Shown here piece after piece: positions 51,059 through 61,628 of a stretch of DNA of 64,000 nt; within the stretch, counting starts at the first letter, position 1; every line of letters starts with the position of its first letter. Where the stretch lies: contig NC_063045.1 of assembly GCF_018812025.1 (NCBI RefSeq), forward strand, positions 272,501 through 336,500, written 5' to 3'. The notes under the pieces were generated by a model. The model worked only from the letters and a program-made list of their open reading frames with translations, did no database searches and had not been told where the DNA came from. Both the position numbers and the translations under genes were made by a program. Source of the stretch: Megalobrama amblycephala. Taxonomy: Eukaryota; Chordata; Actinopteri; Cypriniformes; Xenocyprididae.

Positions 51059-54000
51059 TCAGAGCGGGACGTCCTGACCCTGGAGCTCAGGTGGAGACGG
51101 CAGCGTCAGGTCGATGGTCTCGTCCAGAGCCGAGAAACACTCGCGCAGAGACGCCTGAATCACAGAGACAAGCTCAATCACACACTGTTCACGTGGAAGA
51201 AAATAATCATGCTTTTGGTGAATCATAATTATGACATTCAAAGTCCAAATTATGACAAAGTTGAAATTATGACATAGAAAGTCAAAATTATGAGAATTTT
51301 GACATTCGACTTTGTCATTATGACTTTCTCCAATAATTATGACTTTTTGTCAATTTCAACTTTTGTAATAACTTAATCTTTTTGTCATAATTTCGACTTT
51401 GTCAATTTTAACTTGTCATAATTTAGATTTTTTGTCAATTTCGACTTTTTATGTCATAATTTTAACTTTTTGTCATAATTTTAACTTTTTGTCATAATTT
51501 TGACGTGAATTTTGACTTTTTTGTAATAATTTCAATATTTTGCCATAATTATGACTCCTAATTTAGACTTTTTGTCATAATTTTAACTTTTTGTCAATTT
51601 CAACTTTTTATGTAATAATTTCAACTTTTTGTCATAATTATGACTCATAATTTTGACTTTTTGTCATAATTTCAACTTTTAATGTAACAATTTCAACTTT
51701 TTGTCATAATTTCGACTTTTTGTCAATTTCAACTTTTTATGTAATATTTTCAACTTTATCATAATTATGACTGTAATTATTTTGACCTTTATGTAATAAT
51801 TTCAACTTTTTGTCTCAATTATGACTAATAATTTTGACTTATTGTCATAATTTCAACTTTTAATGTAATAATTTAAACTTTTTGTCATAATTTCGACTTT
51901 TTGTCAATTTCAACTTTTTATGTAATATTTTCAACTTTTTGTCATAATTATGACTGTAATAATTTTGACTTTTTATGTCATAATTTTAACTTTTTGTCAA
52001 TTTCAACTTTTTATGTAATAATTTCAACTTTTTGTCATAATTATGACTGTCATAATTTTGACTTTGTCATAATTTCAACTTTTAATGTAATAATTTTAAC
52101 TTTTTGTCATAATTATGACTAATAATTTTGACTTTTTATGTCATAATTTTAACTTTTTGTCAATTTCAACTTTTTATGTAATTCAATTTTTTGTTATAAT
52201 TATGACTCATAATTTTGACTTTTATGTAATAATTTCAACTTTTAATGTAATAATTCTAACTTTTTATGTCATAATTTTGACTTTTTGTCAATTTCAACTT
52301 TTTATGTAATAATTTCAACTTTTTGTCATAATTATGACTGTCATAATTTCGACTTTTATGTAATAATTTCAACTTTTTGTCTTAATTATGACTCATAATT
52401 TCAACTTTTTGTCATAATTTCAACTTTTTATGTCATAATTTTAACTTTTTATGTCATAATTTTTACTTTTTGTCAACTTCAAATTTTTATGTAATAATTT
52501 CAACTTTTTATGTCATCATTTCAGCTTTTGCTCATAATTTCAACTGTTTATGCCCTAATTGTGATTCACCAAAGCATGATTGGTTTGTCCAGTGTGGATG
52601 AAGGTGTCTGTCCTCACCATGTCCACGTCCAGGATGTTCCTCAGGAGCTGCAGGAGGCCGTCAGCGGTGAAAGTGTTTTTCTGGATGTTCAGTCTGACAA
52701 CAGCCGCCGTCACACATGAGCAGGCCACCGCTGACGGAGTGAAGAGGGAGAACTTCAGCTCTGAAAAACAACACAAGCCCTTATTATTTCAACTAAATTA
52801 TTTTAAAGCAACAGTTCTGATCACTTACAGTTGTAATTCATTCAGCCTTTATCAAGTGTTTCATCTCTATTGTGTAAAAAATGGCAGATAAAAATGCTTC
52901 ACGTGTGAATAACAAATCCAGTTTATTACTGATTCACCTTCCACAGTTGTTCCTGTAAAGCTTTCTGACTTAGCAACAGTAACTAAAGTGGGTGGAGCTT
53001 GTGCTGAATTTCACTATCACAATGCAGATCTGACGCTTCAGAGCAGAAGATGCTGAAACTCGAGCGCAGGAGAACAAAAGCGGTTCATAATATATGTGAC
53101 GCACGGCTTATACGGCCAACAAAGAGCAGGATCAGCGGCAGCGGCGGGCGGACAGAGAAGCTGCTGACGCGTGCACGGCGAACTGATCTTCACATTGTGT
53201 GCGCGTGACGTACCTGTGGCGCTCAGGGCGATGTAGGAGTGGGCGTGTCTCCGTACGGCCGCGTGGTTCTGCGCTTTGAGCGGCAGCGCCTGCAGTAGCA
53301 GCTCCAGGAAGTCAGAGGGCAGCACTGAGGCCAGATCCCAGTTGAGCCGCGACACCACCAGCACCTCCCAATCCTACACACACATTACATGAGGAAAAAA
53401 CAGTTCAAAGTTGAGTTTTCACAATCCTAAAAGTGACGTATTTAGCTGGACAGTTTGCAAAGTGCTAAAAAGTGATGGGTCACATGACCTACCAGGATTT
53501 CTGGGACGGTCACGGCGTGGTCTGTGTAGACGCACAGCTTGGCGGCGCTCAGAGGAAACGATTCCCTGAGTTTGGAGGCCAGGAACATGCAGACGGTTCC
53601 CAGCAGCTGCAGATGGCATTTGCGCACGGGATTCTGGGACATGTACCTGTCCAGGTAGTGAACGGCCAGAGGAAACACCTCCTCCTCGCACTTCTGATCC
53701 TCACACACCTGCTCCAGAACAACCCGCATGATGAGTCATGATTCAGAATGATTTGAATCAGTGAATCAGATTAGACATCAATTGATCAATATGATTCAAA
53801 TCAGTGAATCAGAATATGACTCATAAGACATCATGAGATCAGTATTACATAAAGTATTTTAAACTTTTTGTAATAATTTCAACGTCAATTTTGACTTTTT
53901 TTTGTAATAATTTAAACTTTTTGTCTTAATTATGACTCATAATTTCAACTTTTTGTCATAATTTCAACTTTCAAAATAATAATTTTAACTTTTTATCTAA

Positions 54001-54414
54001 TAATTCCAACTGTCATAATTTCGATCAAGAACAACGCGCACGATGAGTCATGATTCAGAATGATTCGAATCAGTGAATCAGATTTATTAGACATCAATTG
54101 ATCAGTATGATTCGAATCAGTGAATCAGAATATGACTCATAAGACATCATGAGATCAGTATGATTCGAATTAACAATTCAGATCTGATATCTACTCACCT
54201 GCAGCATCCACCCTGTTAACATTCGCCGCATGTACGGCTGGACGTCGGTCTGTTCGGTACCGGGTTTGATTATGTTCGGTCTCTCCGAGCTCAGCAGGTT
54301 CTGCTGGACCCGCGAGTCTTGTGTCAGAACCGCGTCTCTGAACGCCCGAAGCGGTCTGGACTTTACCTGAGAGCTCGAGTCCAGTTCGACATGTTCATGA
54401 CAGAGTAACTCCAT
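51059..54414 (-). CDS. ccnd3: D-type cyclin, best match cyclin D3
   Basis: Regulatory subunit of CDK4/6 that drives RB phosphorylation in G1. Five exons in transcript order: 54414-54199, 53708-53493, 53373-53214, 52760-52618, 51184-51059; total 286 aa, close to human CCND3 (292). The start MELLCHE holds the RB-binding LxCxE. The cyclin box follows with [46 protein letters not shown] and [15 protein letters not shown] favours CCND3 over CCND1/2. The second fold is more diverged ([20 protein letters not shown]). The last exon ends [13 protein letters not shown] and lacks the TPTDV stretch whose threonine marks mammalian D cyclins for degradation, though a Ser-Pro remains. Exon 2 starts right after CTGGAGCAG. 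Intron 4 is almost wholly a transposon-like array. Paralogue identity is likely but not proven. Confidence 0.9.
51190..52582. mobile_element. Array-bearing foldback element filling ccnd3 intron 4 (copy D)
   Basis: The left end GTGGAAGAAAATAATCATGC, then TTTTGGTGAATCATAATTA, is mirrored at the right by TAATTGTGATTCACC and AAAGCATGATT. The interior is about 1.3 kb of TGTCATAATTTTGACTTTT, TGTCAATTTCAAC and TTTATGTAATAATTTCAAC units. It occupies nearly the entire intron (51185-52617). Confidence 0.85.
53711..54165. repeat. Duplication in ccnd3 intron 1 around an array remnant
   Basis: Bases 53711-53844 and 54022-54160 are close copies (AGAACAACCCGCATGATGAG versus AGAACAACGCGCACGATGAG, then shared GATTCAGAATGAT and CATAAGACATCATGAGATCA). 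Between them lie about 175 bp of CTTTTTGTAATAATTTCAAC-type array, as in intron 4. The duplicated part starts at the 3' splice region of exon 2, but the distal copy lacks the acceptor CAG. Confidence 0.9.
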
Positions 54415-54615
54415 CACTGTAATTCTGACAGAAACTTCGAGCGAGACGCGGGATTTACGCGTACTAAACTCTTAACAGGCCTACAAACTATATACAATAT
54501 ACATTTAGCCGAATTCATGTATAAAAACGCATTATTTCGTTCAGTTGAAGGAGGGCTGGTGCGCGAGCTGCGGCGCGCGGTGTTACCGCGCTCACGAGAA
54601 TCTCGACGATCGTTG

Positions 54616-54623
54616 TGACGTCA
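54616..54623. promoter_or_regulatory. Consensus CRE in ccnd3 upstream region
   Basis: The palindrome TGACGTCA lies about 200 bp upstream of the ccnd3 start codon in a G/C-rich stretch. CREB/ATF sites are known in D-cyclin promoters. Occupancy here is inferred from sequence only. Confidence 0.5.
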
Positions 54624-54944
54624 CATCGGCCGTGATCCCGCTTAAAGTCATAGCTTATTTTATTGAGTTTTTGGTCTTATAAATTCCATTAGATATTTTT
54701 TTCTTCATAATCATTAATTAAATTTAATAACATCCGCTTAAGACACAAAACTAATTCCTTTCTGCTAACATCAGCTCATTGATTTCCATACGATTTCATA
54801 AATCATATATTTGTCAAATCATTAATAAAACCAAGATTATATACATTTATTTCACTCATCATGGAAGCAAAATTCATTGAGAACAACATTTCATGTCAAG
54901 GTTAAGCGCTTGAATAAAACCAAACAGATCTGGAGTTTATGATT

Positions 54945-54950
54945 TTTATT
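54945..54950 (-). terminator. bysl: Polyadenylation signal of bysl
   Basis: AATAAA on the minus strand, about 120 bases after the bysl stop. The remaining 54415-54944 holds the ccnd3 upstream region and A/T-rich sequence. Confidence 0.6.
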
Positions 54951-55069
54951 AAGTTCTAACCAAGTCCAAAAATATGAACATAGCATCACTGCAAAAATGC
55001 AAAATATATTGCGGCATAATCCCACATTTCATTGTCATGTTATTCCAACACGTTATCAAAGTTCGCGGC

Positions 55070-56579
55070 TCAGTCGACGGTCATGGCGGGGGTGGCGTCC
55101 TCCAGATCTCGCGCCTCAGAGTTCTGCAGTTCTCGGCGTATCTCGGCTGAAATCGTCGGGTGCGTCTGAACCTTCAGCAGCTCCAACAGCGCCTCCTTCT
55201 GTTCGGAGGACAGGTCGGCTTTATAGCGCTGCACCAGCGTCAGCAGGCTCTGGTGCCACAGCACCGGCAGAGTCCGTTTGTCCGTGCGGAACGACAGGAA
55301 GTGGGCGACCAGGGCGTCGAGCACACGGAAGGGCAGGGCGTATTTCTTATCCAGCAACAGCCGCAGGAAAATGCTGTTGGCTCCGTTATACTCCATCTCT
55401 GCCAGTTTCAGCATCGCGGCGCTGCAAAGAGGACGTAAACAAACCAAGTGTTATTTCACACAGATCACATGCCACTTCAGAAGCGCTCCAAACGGCTGAA
55501 GGTCAAAATGTCAGTTTCAGTGCAGCTTCAAAGAGCTCTACATGATCCCAGACGAGGAATAAGAGTCTAATCTAGAGAAACCATCAGACATTTTCTAAAA
55601 AAAAAATAAAAAATTGTATACGTTTTAACCATAAATGCTCATCTTGATCTCATCTTCTTCTCTATTAGAATTCCAGCAGTGTAGACACTGCTAAGTGTAT
55701 TACTGCCCTCCACAGGTCAAAGTTTGAACTAAATTGTCATATTCAATATGCTAGTGCAAGTATATTACAATTAATTCAAACTTTGACCCGAGTCAGATGT
55801 AACTCAGACTATAAACTGCGAGGAGAATGTTTTAAATAAAGCTGGTGTCCGTGGCGTTTGTGAGATTGACACGCGTTTAAAGCTCGTAGTTTTAGAGAAG
55901 CAAAGTTTTTTCATCATGGTGTTCGTTCACCTGGAGTGCAGCACTGGGATGGAGCATTTGGTGAGGATGCTGCCGATGATGATGGCTTCTCTCAGCGTAC
56001 ACGTGCCCGATTCACACAGCGGCAGCAGGATTCCTGCAAACACACACAGATGTAACTCATAAGCTAGTCATTTTCATTTTAACTAACAGACATCAACAAA
56101 CTTTCATCAGCTGATTAATCATGGTGTATCAAGTGTTTTGCAAGTTTTCTGTTTCAGGCGAGACACTACAGGCTAAAACACTGTTTTCGTGCACCTGTCA
56201 ATTTTGAGATTTTGCACTTTTTGGTGTTTTTTCATACTGGTGGAAAGAAAACATCCCAAATATGCTTTCAAGCATCTTTGAATTCTACAGACGCAAATAG
56301 ATAATTACAGTACATATCTTTAAAGAATTTCCTCAAAATGAGTTTTAGTCAGAAATCTCCACTTCAGCAGCACTTACACACACCAAACATTACAGTTTCA
56401 TTCCTATCTATATTCTGAAGGTTTTTACAGAGGAGTATAGTTAGCCTGATTTTATTCCTAAAAAAAATATTTTTTCTGGCTGTTGACAGTATTTTCTGAT
56501 TTGTGGAGTGATAAAAAGAGAAATCCCCTCTGTAAAAAAATTATGCGAATTAGTGCATATTTAATTAGATAAAGCCTCA

Positions 56580-56632
<53 letters not shown>

Positions 56633-59600
56633 ACAACATTTCAGAAAACTTGTAATATAAAATAATGTTTGCAGTTATTAATGTAATCGATCTATTAGTT
56701 AATGTTTTACCCTATTCACCTCACCTATGTCTCGCCTTAAATATGCAAATGATGCATTAAATATGCACTAAAAATGCCAGGATCAAAGTTCTCATGTTAT
56801 TGGCACATTAGAGTTAAAGGTTTTTACAGAGGGGATTTTGGATATCTCTTTTTATCAGTCCATGAATCAGAAAATACTCTCAGCGGACAGAAAAAAAAAG
56901 ACATTTTCACCCTGTTTTAGGAATGTTAAAATTTATACCATGTGAATGATATATGAACAAACCCCTCAGTAAAATCCTTCAGAATATAGATATGAATAAA
57001 ACTGTAAATTTTGGTGTAAGTAAGTGTTACTGAAGTGGAGAAAAAAACTCATTTTGAGAAAACAGACTTTGAAGGTGTGGACTGAAACTGAAATGTACAG
57101 ACGTAGATAGAAACTAAATAAAAGAAAATAAATGTTCAAATGTGTTTTTGGATGCTTCTTTCCACTAGTCTGATGAAGCAAAATAGCCCAGAATCTCAAA
57201 ACTGACCAGTGCAGGAAAACAGTGGTTTGACCTGGACCTTACGTTTTAGTTATTTTACCATATGCTCTTGTCATTTTTATTAGTTTGTGCTCATATTAAA
57301 TATTTCTACCTAATTTATTTTATTTGTCATAAACTTAGATTAAGTTCAAGTTATCTATCTAATATTTATCTTTGATTTTATTTAAAAAAACTACAAGAAT
57401 TTTAATAGTTTCAGTAAACAATAATAACAGCGTTTCAGTCAAAGTTCAGTTTCTTCTCTGTGATCTGTTAATTAATACAGTGATGTTTTCTTTATCAGTC
57501 ACAACATAATTTAACCAGAAATTTTTCGCTTCCAGTGAAGTCCAGGATGTCCCATTTCCTCTTTTCTGTTAATCTTAGCGGTAGAAAAACTTATCGATAG
57601 ATAAAAAAGTAACTTTGATAAACTGAATGTGTTTTGTTTAAAAAAGTGAAACTCATCTAGTCACATATCTCAGCACTAGTGAAGGTCACCAGCGCCCTCT
57701 AGTGTTCAGTTACACTAACAGGTTTACATGCACATCATTACTGATGCTCTTCTCTAAAATAAATTAAGAAATCAAATAAATTGAGTTTTAGTGCTCAAGC
57801 TATTGGAATATTCCTGTGTGCATCTAATCAGCATAAAGGCACAGCTGCTCAAAATTCAGCATAAAAAACGCAATGCTGCATACAAGCCAGGCTAAATTAT
57901 GCCAGCTCTGACCCACCAAAGCGTACAGTTGTAACGGCACCTCTGAGCAGCTTTAAACACTCGCTGTAAAGACAATTGCATGCCGCTTCTGTGCCACCTT
58001 TGCAGTATAAATGTGGCACATTATGCATTTCGACTAATTCTGCACAGTAAATTAATTAACGATTTCAAGAGTACAATGAATTGCAGAATATGCAGATGAA
58101 CTGACCTTTGAACCAGGCTCCGGGTTTGAAGAGCGCTTTCTTCAGCGCGCTGTAGAGGTGAAAGTTCAGCCGCTTGTACTCCGTGATGTCGTCCCGGACT
58201 CGGGGCAGCAGCACCAGATTGTAGAAGCGCTGAGCCATTCGCTCCTTCAGGTTAGACGAGAAGATCCTACACCCACACACCAGGGACACCAGAGTTAACC
58301 AAAACTTCAACTACAACCATAAGAAATCAACTTCTTTTGCTTTAAATATAATTAAAATTAACTGAAATAAAATCAAGTATTTTTTTATTTAAAAAAAAAA
58401 ACAATTTCTAAATTTTTAATCAGTTTAATTTTGTATACTAAAATAATTAAAACTGAAATAAAAATTAATAGAAATTAAAAACTATCTGAATGATACTAAA
58501 ATAACACTGGATTAAACTAATAATCACTATTATGTTTCTCAAAAATAATCACATTTGTTTTCATTTGAAAACAAAATCTCATTTTACATTTGATTAGATT
58601 TATCGCACTTTCACATGCGTCATATACAATGTTTCTTAAATCTTCTCGTTTCCTGATTTATTATATTCATCATGTATATATTAACACTCTCTACATTGAC
58701 AACTTAAAAATTCAAAATCTAAAACAGTGAAATTCCTAATATTTATAACAATATTTCAAAATGTTTGTTTATTAAAACACAGAAGAGCTTGTACTGCTGC
58801 TCAGAAGTTCACATCACGATCGCAAACATCATAATTGAGATTCAGGGCCGTAACCACCATAGGCATTGAGGGGGTCAAGTCCCGCCCAATATTTGATATT
58901 TATTAATGCTGGTCTGCCTCAGTGGTCTAATAGCACTCATCAATGTCAAAACAACAGCCAATCAGATCAAAGAAGGCGGGGCTTAATGTTCATTGAAGAT
59001 GAGTGAATTCTAACACAGCGCTTTTAGTTTTTACAGTGAAAGAGTAAGTGCGCGGTAAGATAGAAGTAGCTAAATGTATAATATTTGAGAACCGTTTAAC
59101 GAATCACAGTAACATACAGTGATGCAAACTACTCAACTTTTTATGGAATTTCTCCATTTTGAATTGAAAATACGCATAAAATCATGACCTCTGACCTGGT
59201 GGCCTGATACATGGCGGCGGCGGTCCATGTCTCCGTTTCCGTGAGGTACAGGACCTGCTCCCAGTTGGAAAGAGCCGGGATGATCTTAAACGCTTTGGGA
59301 AGTTTCCCGCTGCGGTATTTAGACAGAACCTGCGGAGGAAGAGAGAGTTTCACCGTCAGACAGAGAGCGTGAAACACCAACATCATCTCAAGAAGTATTT
59401 CAGAAAAACTGCAATTCTCGAAAAAAATCCTTAGGAAGTTCTCAAATATTTTCTTAAGAACATCTTATTGGACTTTATCTGATTGTATACCAGAAAAAAA
59501 TCAGTAACATTAACTAGCATTTGAGGGAAAAAGAGGATCTTCTCCAGGTGAAAATGACCTTGCTGACGCCTCTGTACACCTCCACCACTCTTGGGTCCAG

Positions 59601-61217
59601 CTGAGGAACGGCTCGTCCCGACACCTCGGACATCACGGTGCCCACCTCCGTCTGCTTCTCCGTGATCTTCTCCATGATGATGTCGGCCAGCGTGCGTCTG
59701 TCACGGCACACACACACACGTCATGTGACACTCTGCATACACACACACACACGCACACCGGACTCGCTGGAGCTCACCTGAGCGGCGGGTTCTTGTTCAT
59801 GAACATCTCAATGGCCCTCTCGTCCTCAGGATCCACGTCCACCTCTCCAGCCGCCTCCTCCGCAGACTCTCCCAGAGCCGGCCACTCCTCGTCAGAGTCT
59901 CCATCATGTGACCTCGGACCTGAAACACCAGATGTGTCACTGATGCTGCAGTTCACAGACACTTGGATCAAAACGAGGGCTGGGTAATCAATCAGTTTAA
60001 TCAATCTCATTTTTATGAACCGATATTGATTCTTAAATCCCAAGAATCGATTAGTCTAGTCTGTTTTCAGTTGATGAATGAGCAGAATATGTAGCTCCTC
60101 CCATCCAATAAATCACAGTAATCTGTTACTTTTGATATGAAGCAAAGTCTCAGATTTCAAATGACGTCCATCTTATTATGAGATTCAGAAAATAAATACC
60201 GTTTTGGCGCTGTTTAATGTGGCGTGACAGATCGCTTTAGCGCCTCAGTTAAAGAGAAGCATGTGATCATCCTCTCCTCCGCTTTAATACCAGTTACAGC
60301 GCAATAAACATGAACATCTGAAGGTATGTTAAAATATACAGTACAACTTACTGAAATCCGTATCATGTCTCGTGTAATCGCTCAATCAGTGCTTCAACCT
60401 CGGAAAGACGTCAATAAAACAGCTTCAATGTCACGTGACGTCACATTTACCTCAGAAAAACACATTCAGTGACCATAAACTCATTAGTCAGCTAGAAATC
60501 CAGGAACAGCCGCGATTTAAATGTTTATTTAACGAATTGGAGTAGAAATATGATTAGGTAATTCTAAACTTTATTTATAATAAAAACATCATTGAGTGTA
60601 ATTTAAGTGTTTGTATATAAATAAGTTAATTTAACCTTCAGTATTATTATAGTAGCACCAGCTGACTCTCATGTGTCGTTTACAGCATTAGTGGAGAGAT
60701 TTTTATTCTCTAGAAAATTTGCCATGAACTGAAACTGAAATACTACATCCAAAATAATCAATATCGAAAATTGTGTCAATACCCAGCCCTAATTAAAACA
60801 GACTGGTGTATGTTTTGATCATAGTTATGCTTTAATGTAAAGTATTATGCAGATTTTTAAAGCTGTTTGAACCTAAGCGGGATTCGAACCCGGGTCCGCC
60901 GGCATGAGGCTCGGGCTCTCTAACAAGGCGGCTGATGGTCAGTAGGTTCACTCACCTAGTTGAGTAGCTGGCTGTCTTCTGGTTTCTGGAGCGAGTCCTA
61001 ACTCGGTCTGCAGCTCGTCCTGCTGTATTCGGGCCTGCTGCAGGATCTTCCTGGACAGTTTCTCGTCCACATACTCCTGCTCCTCCTCGGGAGTCCGGCT
61101 TCGGGTCTTCACGCGGCCGCTGCTCCGGACCGAGTCTCCCTGCAGGATCTGATCGGCCAGAGACACACCGACACCGCCGCGCTCCGCGCCGCCTCTGCTC
61201 TTCTTCACCTTCGGCAT
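55070..61217 (-). CDS. bysl: Bystin, 40S ribosome biogenesis factor
   Basis: Nuclear/nucleolar protein (yeast Enp1) required for processing and export of pre-40S particles. Seven exons in transcript order: 61217-60956, 59919-59778, 59697-59559, 59329-59196, 58266-58106, 56033-55931, 55421-55070; 430 aa with intact frame (human 437). It begins [11 protein letters not shown] charged N-terminal region ([21 protein letters not shown]) precedes the conserved bystin domain from [20 protein letters not shown] through [84 protein letters not shown] and [20 protein letters not shown], ending TVD. Identity to human is very high. It shares a 411-bp head-to-head upstream region with med20. Introns 1 and 5 contain MITEs. 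Confidence 0.96.
56173..57229. mobile_element. Large foldback element in bysl intron 5
   Basis: The left arm CACTGTTTTCGTGCACCTGT is mirrored on the right (inverted) by CACTGTTTTCCTGCACTGGT. Inverted similarity continues inward (GGTTTTTACAGAGG and CTGTAAAAA, ATCTATATTCTGAAGG and CTTCAGAATATAGAT) to an (AT)n centre at 56586-56628. It is about 1.05 kb, with no coding potential. Confidence 0.8.
59976..60790. mobile_element. hAT-like MITE in bysl intron 1
   Basis: The ends AGGGCTGGGTAATCAATC and, inverted, AGGGCTGGGTATTGACAC are flanked by ATCAAAAC on the left and ATTAAAAC on the right, an 8-bp duplication with one mismatch. The interior is A/T-rich and has no transposase. Confidence 0.75.
60869..60949 (-). 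tRNA. tRNA-like sequence, probably a pseudogene or SINE head
   Basis: On the minus strand a perfect 7-bp acceptor-like stem (GAACCTA with TAGGTTC) encloses 81 nt. The T arm is near canonical with GGGTTCGAATCCC, which is also a good B box. The D arm and anticodon arm do not fold into a standard cloverleaf, and I cannot assign an anticodon. It lies within bysl intron 1, just inside the exon 1 donor. Confidence 0.4.
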
Positions 61218-61628
61218 TATGTGATGATGATTATTATTATGATGATTATTATTATCAGTCCCGTTCTTAACTCATGACATGCAGCTGCGCGCAGAACACA
61301 CGTGTGTCTGAAGCAAATGGCGCAGAAAGTGTGTATGTGTCTGTGCGGCTGATCTGAGGTCAGATGAATGAAGCGAGCGCGGATCACAGTCTCACAACAG
61401 CTGATCTCAGACCGGCGCTGCGTCACACTGTTTACTTCCGCTCACATGAGCGGCTCTCAATCAACGTTTCGCCGCATTTGCGATCATTTTAATGAGTTAT
61501 ATACATATTTACGGATTTTTATGTACTGTCCATTTAAAGTTTCTCCAATTTAACTGATTTTGTGTTATTCACGAAAGCCGGATTGAACCGGAAGTAAATA
61601 CGGGCTCGCGGAAGTTTGCGGCAAAGAA
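61218..61628. promoter_or_regulatory. Bidirectional promoter region of bysl and med20
   Basis: 411 bp separate the two divergent start codons. Two ETS/GABP-type cores are visible: ACCGGAAGT at 61587-61595 and ACTTCCG at 61434-61440. No TATA box is evident at either side. This fits a housekeeping bidirectional promoter; transcription starts are not known. A short ATTATT-rich run lies next to the bysl start. Confidence 0.6.

Noticed and set aside
60436..60443. TGACGTCA in bysl intron 1
   Set aside because: It lies inside a MITE, so it is probably incidental.
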